DNA of 64,000 nucleotides, from the NCBI GenBank assembly GCA_030834905.1, contig JAUQWZ010000011.1, positions 186,001 to 250,000 of the forward strand, in the 5' to 3' direction. The stretch's first letter is position 1, and the number at the start of each line of letters is the position of its first letter. The position numbers were made by a program, and so were the translations under genes. Below, one piece after another: positions 52,766 to 61,201 of the stretch. The notes under the pieces were generated by a model. That model did not search any database, was not told the origin of the DNA, and worked only from the letters and a program-made list of their open reading frames with translations. Source of the DNA: Aggregatilineales bacterium. GTDB lineage: Bacteria; Chloroflexota; Anaerolineae; Aggregatilineales; Phototrophicaceae.

Positions 52766-53687
52766 CCGAACGCAGAAATGCTTCGACTTCGGCGCGCGTC
52801 GGCATACTGGCGGCTGTGCCCGGCTTGGTCACCGACAGCGCGCCGGTGGCGTGCGCCAGACGCACCGCCTGATCCCAGGGCTTTCCTTCTGCCAGCCCGA
52901 CCGCCAGCCCGGCGTTGAAGGCATCGCCCGCGCCGGTGGTATCAACCGCTTCCACGTCGAAGCGCGGAATCAGCGTGCTGTCGTTCCGGGTGACGCGCTG
53001 CGCCCCCTGCGCGCCAAGCGTTACCACCAGCGTTTGTCCGTCAAATGCCAGCAGACGCCGCCCCTTGAATTCGATGCTCTGGTCGGCGGCGGCGGTGTCA
53101 GAGTCGCCCACCAGCAAATCAAGCTCCGTCTCGTTAGGCGTCAGATAATCCACCAGTCTCAGCAGCGACTCGGACAGACTGGTGGCGGGCGCGGGGTTGA
53201 GGATGGTCAGCACGCCGTGCCGCTTCGCCAGCTCAAGCGCATGGTGAACCGTCGCCACCGGAACTTCCAACTGCGCCAGCAGCACGTCAGCCGAGGCGAT
53301 CTCCGCCTGCGCCGCGTCCACGTCATCCGGGCTAAGCGCGTTGTTCGCGCCGAGGACGACGACGATAGCATTTTCCGCCGTACTCTCCTCGACAAAAATC
53401 GGCGCGACGCCGGTGGCGCGATCCGGATCGCGCACCACGCAGCGGGTATTGATTCCTTCGCGCTGCCACTGCGCCAGCGCCATGTCGCCAAATGTATCCT
53501 GTCCCACCCTGCCCACAAAGGTGACCTGCGCGCCCAGACGCGCGGCGGCTACCGCCTGATTCGAGCCTTTGCCGCCCGGTCCGGTCACAAAACGGCTGCC
53601 GTGAACGGTTTCACCCGGACGCGGCATCCGCTCCATGTAGGAAGTCAAATCCATATTAAAGCTGCCGACAACGACGATCTTCGCCAT
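52749..53687 (-). CDS. rbsK: Ribokinase (PfkB family)
   Basis: About 312 residues: VVVGSFNMDLTSYMERMP and GGKGSNQAVAAARLGA at the N-terminus (sugar site), NPAPAT, TPNETELDLLVGD, and the catalytic Asp/anion hole in DTTGAGDAFNAGLAVGL. Phosphorylates D-ribose at C5. The open frame reaches 53726; ATG 53687 with AGGAG upstream matches the family start. No ribose transporter or rbsD is adjacent; a LacI-type regulator lies 3.3 kb away. Confidence 0.92.
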   Translation of the reverse strand: MAKIVVVGSFNMDLTSYMERMPRPGETVHGSRFVTGPGGKGSNQAVAAARLGAQVTFVGRVGQDTFGDMALAQWQREGINTRCVVRDPDRATGVAPIFVEESTAENAIVVVLGANNALSPDDVDAAQAEIASADVLLAQLEVPVATVHHALELAKRHGVLTILNPAPATSLSESLLRLVDYLTPNETELDLLVGDSDTAAADQSIEFKGRRLLAFDGQTLVVTLGAQGAQRVTRNDSTLIPRFDVEAVDTTGAGDAFNAGLAVGLAEGKPWDQAVRLAHATGALSVTKPGTAASMPTRAEVEAFLRSATRQG

Positions 53688-53765
53688 AGTGGTTCTTGTC
53701 TCCTGCCATTCACGGGGCAGCCGCAATGTGGCTGGACGCCGCCAGACCGCGCCCCAACAATAAAA

Positions 53766-56288
53766 TCATTCCGGTGGTGGTGCTGTCTCTGCCTGCTGGT
53801 ACAGCGGCAGCGTAAAGACGATCACCGCGCCTGTTTGCGCGTCGGGATCGATCCAGATGCGCTCTCCATGCCCTTCGATCAGCGCCCGGCTGATGGCAAG
53901 CCCAAGCCCGGCGCCATCGCGCGGCACTCCGGTGTTATCTATCTGGCGAAACGCCTCGAATACCTGCTCATGGGCTGACGCGGGTATCCCCGGACCCTGA
54001 TCGCTGACCCGCACTTCCAGCGAACCGCCCAGCGGACGCGCCTGGACGGTGATTTTGCTGTCCGTTGGTGAAAACTTGGCGGCGTTACCCACCAGATTGA
54101 CCAGCACCTGCGCGATCCGATTCGCATCGACCTGAACGGCTGGCAGATCATCAGGCAGATCAAGCCGCAGGTGATGATCGTGGGTGAGCATCTCAAGCTG
54201 GGCGGCAGCGATCCCGATAATATCCGCCAGCGTCACGCGCATCGGGTTGATCGTCAGCGCGTTCGCCTGCAGGCGGGTGAGATCGAGCAGTTGGTCGATC
54301 AGTTCGGTCAGCTTGTCGGCTTCGGCGTCAATAACCTCGACAAAGCGCCGCTGCTGGTCAGCATCAAAAGTGACATCAGTCGCCAGCAGCGTGGTCGCGA
54401 AGCCTTTGATGGACGTCAGCGGCGTGCGCAGTTCGTGCGAAACCATACCCAGAAAGCGCGTCTTGAGCCGGTTGACTTCTTCCGCCTTCAGGCGCGCGTC
54501 CTGCTCCGCCTCAAACAGGAAAGCGCGGTCGAGCGCCTGAGCGCACTGGTGGGAGATGGCGATAATGAACGCCTGTGTCGCCTGGTCAAACTGCTGCGGC
54601 TTCATAAAACCACCGCTTAATAAGGCGCGTTTGCCCGACTCAAGCTCAAACGGCAGCGCAAACGCCGACGCGACGTGCATCTCATCCGGCGTCAGTACCG
54701 GGCTGTCCGGGTACTGATTCAGATAATCGTCTGCCTTTTCCAGCCAGACGGGTTCGCCGGTACGCAAGGCATCAACCGAGACAATTCTGGCATCCAGCGA
54801 AATCGTCTCGTAGGTCTGAAGCGTGCGGAAGCTGAGATTATGCTGCCCCAGCACGATAAATCCGTCGCGGGTTTCGTTCAGCAGCGCCAGCATCCCGCGC
54901 TGGGCGTGCATCAGCGGCAGCGCCTGTTTGACCACCACATCCGCCACTTCCTGAACAGTTAGGGTTTTCAGGAACAGCGAGGTGACCCGCTGGAGCGCCT
55001 GCATACGGCTTTCATCGCGGCGGCGCTCGGCAATGTCGCGAAAGACGATAATAACCCCCGAAATAACGTCGTCCTCGCCGAAGATGGGCGCGCCGCTGTC
55101 ATCAATCGGCACTTCGGTTCCGTCTCGCGCCAGCAGCATGGTATGGTTGGCAAGCCCGGCGATAGCGCCGGTTTGAATCACCTTGTCGAAAGGACTTTCG
55201 GCGATCTCGTGGGTATCGGCATTGACGATGTGAAACACCTCGTTCAGCGGCTTGCCAGCAGCTTCTTCAGCGCTCCAGCCGGTCAGCCGTTCGGCAATTG
55301 GATTGACAAAAGCAATGTAACCATCAATATCAGTGGCGATCACAGCATCGCCGATGCTGGTCAGCGTCACGCGCAGGCGCTCGCGCGCTCTACGTTCGTC
55401 GGCATACAGCAGCGAGCGCTGAAGCGCCTGCGCGCACTGGTGCGCCACTGCCAGCAGCAGCGCCCGGAAATCGCCGGTAATCGGCGAGCCACTGGGAAAG
55501 CAGAAGCTCAAGCCGCCGATAACGCGATCCTGAACGACCAGCGGCAGAGCGACAGCCACCTGGCAGTCTTGCGGTTGGCTGACCGCGCCCGGATAGCGCC
55601 GGGCGTATTCTTCGACCGAGGCGATGAAGACCGGCTGTTTCGCGCGGACGGCGTCGGTCACCGGCTCGCTGCTGCTCATCGAGATCCGGCGGCGGGCTTC
55701 AGAGGATTGGGCGGAAAACTGGTGCTTATTGAGCAGTTCGAGCGTTTCGCCATCCGACAGCAGGCGATAAACCGCGCCGGTGGCTACGCCCAGCAGCTCG
55801 CAAGCGCTCCCCAAAACCGAATCCGCCACTTCTTCGGGCAGTGTCACTTCGACCAGCGCCCCGGCGGTCTTCTGCAGAAACTGAACCTGCCGGGTGGTTT
55901 CCAGCAAATGCGCCCGTTCCTGATCCAGCGCCGCTTTCGCCCCGCGAAGCGAGGCATAGAGCAGGATCACCAGCAGGGCAACGACTGCGTAAATCAACAG
56001 CAGCAGCACACCGTTCACGCCGAGCGAAAAGGTGTTGGCAGGTTCCAGCATGAAGTAATGAATCGCGCCGGCAGACAGAAAGACGGCGAAGACGCCTGGG
56101 CCCAACCCGCCAAAGTGAACCGCCGCGATGGCTGCCGCCAGAAAGACGAACAGAAAGCTTGGCTCAAGGATCGAACGCAGGGATAAGCAGATGAGGAGCG
56201 CCGCCCCAACTGCCAGTACAGCTGCCCCGTAACGCCAAACGACTGTCAGGCTTTTTGGCATACTCATTCCAGTGATCGCGGATGGCAT
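53766..56288 (-). CDS. Membrane histidine kinase with KdpD-like 4-helix region, GAF-PAS-GAF sensors
   Basis: An 840-residue kinase. Residues about 18-115 form four membrane helices like the DUF4118 region of KdpD (VHFGGLGPGVFAVFLSAGA). A GAF domain (about 145-295), PAS (about 305-425, YIAFVNPIAERLTGWSAEE), a second GAF (about 440-590), HisKA (MVSHELRTPLTSIKGFATT) and HATPase (NLVGNAAKFSPTD, DQGPGIPASAH, GLGLAISRALIEGHG) follow. No Usp or KdpD N-terminal domain, so potassium sensing is not implied. No response regulator is adjacent. Start uncertain: ATG 56288, or ATG 56267 seven codons in. Confidence 0.88.
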   Translation of the reverse strand: MPSAITGMSMPKSLTVVWRYGAAVLAVGAALLICLSLRSILEPSFLFVFLAAAIAAVHFGGLGPGVFAVFLSAGAIHYFMLEPANTFSLGVNGVLLLLIYAVVALLVILLYASLRGAKAALDQERAHLLETTRQVQFLQKTAGALVEVTLPEEVADSVLGSACELLGVATGAVYRLLSDGETLELLNKHQFSAQSSEARRRISMSSSEPVTDAVRAKQPVFIASVEEYARRYPGAVSQPQDCQVAVALPLVVQDRVIGGLSFCFPSGSPITGDFRALLLAVAHQCAQALQRSLLYADERRARERLRVTLTSIGDAVIATDIDGYIAFVNPIAERLTGWSAEEAAGKPLNEVFHIVNADTHEIAESPFDKVIQTGAIAGLANHTMLLARDGTEVPIDDSGAPIFGEDDVISGVIIVFRDIAERRRDESRMQALQRVTSLFLKTLTVQEVADVVVKQALPLMHAQRGMLALLNETRDGFIVLGQHNLSFRTLQTYETISLDARIVSVDALRTGEPVWLEKADDYLNQYPDSPVLTPDEMHVASAFALPFELESGKRALLSGGFMKPQQFDQATQAFIIAISHQCAQALDRAFLFEAEQDARLKAEEVNRLKTRFLGMVSHELRTPLTSIKGFATTLLATDVTFDADQQRRFVEVIDAEADKLTELIDQLLDLTRLQANALTINPMRVTLADIIGIAAAQLEMLTHDHHLRLDLPDDLPAVQVDANRIAQVLVNLVGNAAKFSPTDSKITVQARPLGGSLEVRVSDQGPGIPASAHEQVFEAFRQIDNTGVPRDGAGLGLAISRALIEGHGERIWIDPDAQTGAVIVFTLPLYQQAETAPPPE

Positions 56289-56442
56289 TGATATACAGAA
56301 TGTTATTTTACCGCGACTCGCGGATAAAGTGCCAACTTCGCCCCCAACTAAAAAGTGTCCAAAATGCCGCCCAGAATGACCGCCCGCAATTGAACTTTTG
56401 TTCTATTCTGTAAAGAGGGATCGCACACGAAAGGACACTGCT

Positions 56443-56955
56443 ATGACGGCATTATGGACACCCCCACGCACCTGGACGGTTGGCGAGCTGGTCACCGCCG
56501 GGCTGCTCAACACGCACCTGCGCGACAATCTGGAATTTGTGAAGGCGCAGATCGACCTGCCGCTGAACTTCGCGTTGGCTTCCAGCGCGGCGGCGTACAC
56601 CACCGGGAGCACGTCGTTTGCCGATATTGACGCCGCCGCGCTGAAGCTCACCCTGACCACCAGCGGCGGCGCGGTTCTGCTGGGGTTCAGCAGCCATATC
56701 AAGCACAGCGCCGCGCAGGGAGAAATGCGAATGGACTGGAATATCGACGGCGTCCGTATTGGCGAAGCCAGCTATGGCACATGCTTTTTGCAGGCGGCGG
56801 CTGCCAATGCCTATCTGCCGGTCACGCAGGTGCTCATCCGCCCGTTGAGCGCCGGAACGCACACGTTCAAGCTTCAGTTCGCCACGACAAGCGATACCCT
56901 GACGGTTGGCGGCATCGCGGGCGGAACTTTTCTATGGGCGCTGGAGCTGGCTTGA
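56443..56955 (+). CDS. Phage-tail-like orphan protein
   Basis: A 170-residue protein whose first 35 residues (WTPPRTWTVGELVTAGLLNT followed by HLRDNLEFVKAQ) match a motif common at the N-terminus of phage structural proteins found in tail gene regions. The rest is a beta-rich domain with many Ala, Thr and Gly. ATG 56443 has an AAAGGA ribosome site. No other phage gene is nearby, so it is either a relic or a domesticated protein. Base composition matches the neighbours. Confidence 0.6.
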   Translation: MTALWTPPRTWTVGELVTAGLLNTHLRDNLEFVKAQIDLPLNFALASSAAAYTTGSTSFADIDAAALKLTLTTSGGAVLLGFSSHIKHSAAQGEMRMDWNIDGVRIGEASYGTCFLQAAAANAYLPVTQVLIRPLSAGTHTFKLQFATTSDTLTVGGIAGGTFLWALELA

Positions 56956-56973
56956 TTCGCGATTAAGGGTAAA

Positions 56974-57014
56974 GGGGCGGCTCGCCAGGGCTGTTGAACT
57001 GCCTGAACCGCCCC
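56974..57014. terminator. Hairpin between convergent phage-like and LacI genes
   Basis: A 7-bp stem GGGGCGG/CCGCCCC with a 27-nt loop in the 70-bp convergent gap; on the minus strand it is followed by CTTTACCC. A weak, possibly bidirectional terminator. Confidence 0.4.
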
Positions 57015-57025
57015 AGATACGCTGC

Positions 57026-58090
57026 CTACCGGCGCGCGCTGGTGGACTGCCGGACGACAAGATGCGTGGGAAGCAGCACCTGACACGGCGCGTCAACCTT
57101 CTCTTCGATCAGATCGAGCAGCAGGTTCGTCGCCGTAATGCCTTTTTGCTGAACTGGCTGCCTCACAGTCGTAAGCTGCGGGGTTGCCAGCAGCGAATTC
57201 GGCAAATCGTCAAAGCCGATCACCGCCACGTCTTCAGGTACGCGCACATTTGATTCGCGCAGCGCCTGCAGCACGCCCATCGCCGTGATGTCATTCCCGG
57301 CGAAGATCGCGTCAACGCCTTTGCGCAGCAGTTGTTTCGCCCCCATGTAGCCGCTGGTATGCGTCCACTGCCCCTCATACACCAGTTCAGGATCGATCTG
57401 CAAGCCTGCCGCCTGGAGTCCGGTGTTGTAGCCGATCAGCCGATCCTGCGCGTCAACGTTGTAGAGCGCGCCGGTGATCGTGCCGATGCGCTTGCGTCCA
57501 TCGTTCGCCAGATATTCGACCGCCGTCTTTGCCGAGTAAACGTTGTCAATCGTCACGTAGCTGATACGGTCGGCAAACCGCGTTGGACGTTCCACCATCA
57601 CAAACGGCGTGCCCAGTTCCAGCAGCTTGGGCACCAGCGGCTCATCCGCCCGCGCCGAAGCGATAATCAAGCCATCCATCAGGCGGTTTTGCTGCAAAAT
57701 GTGCTGGTAGAAGCGCTCCTCATATTCGGGTGTCTGCCCCCACCATAACAGCGTAGCGTATCCACGGCTGAGAGTCGCCTCGGCAACGCCTTGCAGCAGG
57801 GTCGGGAAATAATGCGGGTCCTGAAAGGTCACCATCAGCGAATGAAGGATGACGATCCCGATCACGTTGGTGCGGTTGGTCACCAGCATCCGCGCGGCGA
57901 GATTGGGGCGAAAATCCTCTTCCTTGATGACCGCCAGCACCCGTTCACGGGTCGATTTTCTTACATTCGGATCGTGGTTGATGACACGGGATACGGTTGA
58001 ACGGGATACTCCCGCCTTCCGCGCGATGTCTTCCAGATTGGCGTGGCGGCTGTTGTTCTGCCTGATTGAGTCGTCCATTGCCTTCGTCAT
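57026..58090 (-). CDS. LacI-family transcriptional regulator
   Basis: A 354-residue LacI/GalR regulator: N-terminal HTH (ARKAGVSRSTVSRVINHDPN, hinge RLAARMLVTNRTN-type NLAARMLVTNRTNVIGI) and a periplasmic-binding-protein-like effector domain (GLIIASARADEPL, RPTRFADRISYVTIDNV, GVDAIFAGNDITAMGVLQAL, VAVIGFDDLPNS, LTTVRQPVQQKG). Two palindromes lie just upstream of its start (see separate entries), suggesting autoregulation. The regulated sugar genes are not evident nearby. Confidence 0.92.
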   Translation of the reverse strand: MTKAMDDSIRQNNSRHANLEDIARKAGVSRSTVSRVINHDPNVRKSTRERVLAVIKEEDFRPNLAARMLVTNRTNVIGIVILHSLMVTFQDPHYFPTLLQGVAEATLSRGYATLLWWGQTPEYEERFYQHILQQNRLMDGLIIASARADEPLVPKLLELGTPFVMVERPTRFADRISYVTIDNVYSAKTAVEYLANDGRKRIGTITGALYNVDAQDRLIGYNTGLQAAGLQIDPELVYEGQWTHTSGYMGAKQLLRKGVDAIFAGNDITAMGVLQALRESNVRVPEDVAVIGFDDLPNSLLATPQLTTVRQPVQQKGITATNLLLDLIEEKVDAPCQVLLPTHLVVRQSTSARR

Positions 58091-58100
58091 TTTTCTAAGT

Positions 58101-58114
58101 TGAGAGCGCTCCCA
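58101..58114. promoter_or_regulatory. LacI-type operator upstream of the LacI gene
   Basis: GGGAGCGCTC on the minus strand, centred on a perfect GAGCGCTC palindrome with the central CG pair characteristic of LacI/GalR operators. It lies 11 bp upstream of the ATG, suitable for autorepression. Confidence 0.7.
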
Positions 58115-58121
58115 AAATCAG

Positions 58122-58134
58122 CGTTACTGTAACG
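58122..58134. promoter_or_regulatory. Second palindrome upstream of the LacI gene
   Basis: CGTTACTGTAACG, a 13-bp interrupted palindrome 7 bp from the LacI-type operator. A different recognition sequence, so perhaps a site for another regulator. No ligand can be proposed. Confidence 0.45.
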
Positions 58135-58188
58135 TTTCTGCGCCCGTCTGTCAATTTCTCGTTGCGTGGAATCCCGTCCAATGTCCCC

Positions 58189-58226
58189 GGTCAAAACAAA
58201 CGGGACAGCCAAACGAACGCTGTCCC
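58189..58226 (-). terminator. Rho-independent terminator of the FHA-kinase operon
   Basis: Minus strand 8-bp stem GGGACAGC/GCTGTCCC with a 9-nt loop, followed by the T-rich GTTTGTTTTG. It lies 30 bp after the kinase stop. Confidence 0.65.
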
Positions 58227-58256
58227 ATCGGTGCGTCTGGATTATTGAGCCGCGTG

Positions 58257-60122
58257 CTAGACTGTCCCCGCCCCGGTCAGCGCCAGAATCACGACAGCGG
58301 CAACGATGACCAGCACGATAATCACCGCAGCGGCAATCAGCAGGCGCTGGCTGCCGCGCCTGCCAGGCACTGGCGTTCCATCAGGCGCGATGCTGCGCAT
58401 TTCCAGCAGTGTGAAGTTATCGCCCTGCATCGGATTCGGAATGCCTTCTCTGGACGCTGCCGGTGTCTGCATCTCCATCTGGGTAAAATTGTCAGCGGCT
58501 GGGGCGCGGCGCGCGCCCTGCACTTCCATCATCGTGTAATCTGGCTGCGGCTGCTGGCGCGGTTTTGCTGCCTGCGATTCCAGCAGCGTGAAGTTTTCTT
58601 CAGAAGCAGGCGGTGGCGCGGCTGCGTCTCGCGGCGGCTGCGCTTCCAACTGGGTGAAGTTTTCCTGTGGCGCGGGCGGCGCGCCTCGAACCGCGGGAAT
58701 TTCCATCATGGTCGCGTCTGATGACGGCGGCGTGGGCGGCGGCTGTCGCGATGGCATCCTGATGTCCATCATCGTCCGGTCGTTCATGCCCACGACCGGT
58801 GGCGGAGCAGCAGGCGGCGCGGCTTCCACTGGCGGGGTGTCGGGCGTTGGGACTTCCTGCCGTGGAATGCGTATTTCCATCATCGTCCGGTCGTCGGGAC
58901 CGGCGAACGTCGGCGCGGGCGCGGCTGGCGCTGGTTCTGCTGGTTCCGCCGGAACTTCGGCTTCACCGGGCGGCTGCGAAAACCGGATCTGCGGCGCGTC
59001 CGACGGCGGGTCAGCCACCGGCACGCGCTGTTTCGCCTCGTAATCATACGGGACAGTCTTGTGCTCAAGCGATGTCTGCTCAAGCTCGATATCCGGCGCG
59101 GGTGGCTCAATCTGCACCGCCGGAAGATTCACAAACGCCTTATTCAGAAAATCGCTCTCCTCAGTCGAAACCGGCTCGGGGGCTGGCGGAGGAGGCGGCG
59201 CGGCTGGCGGCGGGCTGGCAGGCGCGGGTGAGATAGGCGCGCTGGCGATCCGGGCTTCTTCAAGCGCGCGCTGCTGGGGCAGCACCGCCCAGCGCAGTTC
59301 GCGGACGAATTCGCGTAGATCGGTGTAGCGTGTCTCGCGGCTGCCCATCGCGCGCTCGAAAATCTCGTCCAGCCTGCGAAAATCTGCCGCCCGCAGATCC
59401 GCCGGAATCTGGGACTGGGGAATGGTGCTCGGAAACGTCCACTGCCGGTTCTGTATCCGCATTTCGGCGATAAACTGGTTGAAGAGCGAATCGCCAAGCT
59501 GGTAGATCGGATGCCTGCCAAACAGGATCTCATAGACGACGACGGCGAAGCTGTAGTTGTCGCTCAGGCGGTCAGCCACGCCGTCCGCCGACATATACAG
59601 CGTCGTGCCGACAAAGCGCTGCGTATGTTCGACGTTTTCGCTCTCCAGCGAAATGCTGAAGTCCAGCAGATACGGGTTTTCGATGCCCGTCATGTTGGCG
59701 GGCTTGATATCACGGTGAATGATCCCGGCTTCGTGGGCGGCGGTCAGCGCGAAGGCGATATCGCGGATCATCTCCAGCCGCCGTTCCAGCGGAATCTTGA
59801 TCATGTCGCCGCTGGAAATCAACCGGTCATACGAATCGCCGCCGACAAAGCGCATGGCGATATACGGACGCCTGAAATCCAGATCGTAGTCGTACAGCGT
59901 CGGGATATTCGGGTGCTGAAGGCGGCGAAGCGACTCGACCTCGCGAATCAATCGCTCGCGGTGTTTTGACGCGGAAGCACTCGTCATCAGGTTCTCGTTC
60001 ATGAACTTGATGGCGACGGTTTTGGTTTCGTCGTAGGCTTTCCACACTTCGCCGGAAGCGCCCTTCCCTAACTGGCGTTCAAGCGTATAGCTCTTGATGC
60101 GTGTGCCTGGCTTTAAATCCAT
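58257..60122 (-). CDS. Tail-anchored Ser/Thr protein kinase with TxxE repeats
   Basis: A 621-residue Hanks-type kinase. The kinase domain (about 10-275) has the Gly loop QLGKGASGEVWKAY, the VAIK Lys (K39), HRDIKPANM (D138, N143) and DFS (D154) in place of DFG. The activation segment reads VGTTLYMSADGVA, lacking the usual SPE/APE. A Pro-rich linker (about 295-410) leads to eight copies of a T-x-x-E/D motif (T413, T450, T471, T490, T512, T530, T547, T571). One membrane helix (about 594-615) ends the protein, leaving 6 residues outside, so there is no external sensor domain; all the repeats are cytosolic. It starts 15 bp after the FHA gene. Probably phosphorylates itself and partner proteins. 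Confidence 0.88.
   Translation of the reverse strand: MDLKPGTRIKSYTLERQLGKGASGEVWKAYDETKTVAIKFMNENLMTSASASKHRERLIREVESLRRLQHPNIPTLYDYDLDFRRPYIAMRFVGGDSYDRLISSGDMIKIPLERRLEMIRDIAFALTAAHEAGIIHRDIKPANMTGIENPYLLDFSISLESENVEHTQRFVGTTLYMSADGVADRLSDNYSFAVVVYEILFGRHPIYQLGDSLFNQFIAEMRIQNRQWTFPSTIPQSQIPADLRAADFRRLDEIFERAMGSRETRYTDLREFVRELRWAVLPQQRALEEARIASAPISPAPASPPPAAPPPPPAPEPVSTEESDFLNKAFVNLPAVQIEPPAPDIELEQTSLEHKTVPYDYEAKQRVPVADPPSDAPQIRFSQPPGEAEVPAEPAEPAPAAPAPTFAGPDDRTMMEIRIPRQEVPTPDTPPVEAAPPAAPPPVVGMNDRTMMDIRMPSRQPPPTPPSSDATMMEIPAVRGAPPAPQENFTQLEAQPPRDAAAPPPASEENFTLLESQAAKPRQQPQPDYTMMEVQGARRAPAADNFTQMEMQTPAASREGIPNPMQGDNFTLLEMRSIAPDGTPVPGRRGSQRLLIAAAVIIVLVIVAAVVILALTGAGTV
58395..58895 (-). repeat. 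Eight T-x-x-E/D repeats in the kinase juxtamembrane region
   Basis: Units such as DDRTMMEIR, NDRTMMDIR, SDATMMEIP, ENFTQLEAQ, ENFTLLESQ, PDYTMMEVQ, DNFTQMEMQ and DNFTLLEMR, spaced 17-37 residues in Pro/Ala-rich sequence. The consensus is acidic/Asn-x-T-hydrophobic or Gln-hydrophobic-E/D. Possible ninth unit at T350 (EQTSLEHK). Confidence 0.8.
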
Positions 60123-60137
60123 TTCTCTCCTCAGGCA

Positions 60138-60860
60138 TTACAACTGCGTAACGGCAGACCGCGTTTCACAGGGCAGGATTAACCGCACCTGTACCGCGCT
60201 GCCGAATTGAACCACATCATTATTATAAACCCTGGCTTCCTGACCGGGCGTAAGCCTATCGACCCGCCCTTCCACAAACAGGTGCGTGCCATAGCTGCTG
60301 CCCACGTCCTGCAGGTAATACTCGCGCCCGTTTCCGGCGACCCGCAGCGATGCGTGCTGGCGCGAAACGCTCTTTTCGTCAATCGAGATCAGCACGTTGT
60401 TTTCAGGGCTGTAAAAGCGCCCGATGGCAAACTGCGCGCTCGGCAGCGGTATCTCGCGCGGTTCCAGCCCGGCGACGATCACCATCTTGCCCAGCGAATC
60501 AAGCTCGGTTGCGTCCGGCGGGCGAAACTGCGCCGGGGGCGCGCCTGGGTACTGCGGCGGCGGCGGCGCGTACTGTGGCGGGGCGCTGGCATACTGCGGC
60601 GGCGCGTACTGCGGCGGCGCGCTGGGATACTGCGGCTGAGGCGGCATCTGGTACTGCGGCGGTGCCTGAGGCGGCATGGGTGGGGTCAGGACGACCGCAT
60701 TCTGCACCGACGTGCTGCTGGGCTGGCGCTGCCTGCCAGACGCGGGCGCTGTCTCTTTACGCAGCGGCATCCAGTTGAGAACCGCCAGATAAATGAGCAG
60801 CAGCAGGGTGAGAATAAACAGCGCAACCGGAAGAATCCAAACAGCCAGGGTGATATCCAT
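60138..60860 (-). CDS. Membrane-anchored FHA-domain protein
   Basis: A 240-residue protein with an N-terminal membrane helix (about 5-28), a Pro-Gln-Tyr-rich linker with about eight PQY units (about 66-110) and a C-terminal FHA domain (about 126-228). The phosphothreonine-binding residues are present: G147-R148 (AIGRFY), S166-R167-x-H169 (SVSRQHAS) and SSYGT (189-192). FHA domains bind phosphothreonine peptides. Upstream of and co-transcribed with the kinase (15-bp gap). Just before the FHA domain is DATELDSL, a T-x-x-D site resembling the kinase repeats, which could fold back into the FHA pocket as in mycobacterial GarA (inference). Confidence 0.9.
   Translation of the reverse strand: MDITLAVWILPVALFILTLLLLIYLAVLNWMPLRKETAPASGRQRQPSSTSVQNAVVLTPPMPPQAPPQYQMPPQPQYPSAPPQYAPPQYASAPPQYAPPPPQYPGAPPAQFRPPDATELDSLGKMVIVAGLEPREIPLPSAQFAIGRFYSPENNVLISIDEKSVSRQHASLRVAGNGREYYLQDVGSSYGTHLFVEGRVDRLTPGQEARVYNNDVVQFGSAVQVRLILPCETRSAVTQL
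60531..60665 (-). repeat. PQY-rich repeat linker in the FHA protein
   Basis: About seven to eight PPQY/PxQY units separated by 3-6 residues, forming an extended spacer between membrane anchor and FHA domain. Confidence 0.75.
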
Positions 60861-61201
60861 GAGTTAACCTCTTTTGCGTATAACGGGCGTTTGCCGCTGA
60901 CAGGGTTGAATTAAGAACGTAGTTGCCTGGCACCGCAGCCCGTACTGACCATCAGCACTAAATCTCACTGCTTGAACCAGCATCAATATCACTATAATCC
61001 AGATGACAACACTGCTAAATCAACGCAGTACCGCTGCGCTATACATTGCCCGTATACTCGATCTGCGATGTATCTCATGGTCACAGTATATGCCAAGAGT
61101 GGCGGTTAATGCTATATTCTTAAAAGCAGATGAGCCGAAACCCATCGTACTCGCCATTCATAGTGCGTCTTGCGTACGCATCGCGGCAGAAAGGATGACT
61201 T
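60861..61201. promoter_or_regulatory. 341-bp divergent control region between FHA and PP2C genes
   Basis: This is the longest non-coding gap in the window and is relatively AT-rich. It has several candidate -10 boxes on the plus strand: TATAAT at 60994-60999 (with TTGAAC at 60973-60978, but only 15 bp apart), TATACT around 61051, and an extended TGCTATATT around 61112. No gene is supported in it. Confidence 0.5.

Noticed and set aside
52851..53978. 375-codon plus-strand frame opposite ribokinase and the kinase gene end
   Set aside because: Crosses two convincing minus-strand genes and has shadow-type composition.
55143..56186. 347-codon plus-strand frame opposite the KdpD-like kinase
   Set aside because: Antisense shadow of GAF/PAS coding sequence.
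53766..56288. KdpD potassium sensor call
   Set aside because: Only the four-helix membrane region resembles KdpD; the N-terminal KdpD/Usp domains and kdp genes are absent.
58395..58895. Repetitive DNA in the kinase gene considered as a CRISPR or tandem DNA repeat
   Set aside because: The repetition is at protein level only; unit DNA sequences differ and spacing is irregular.
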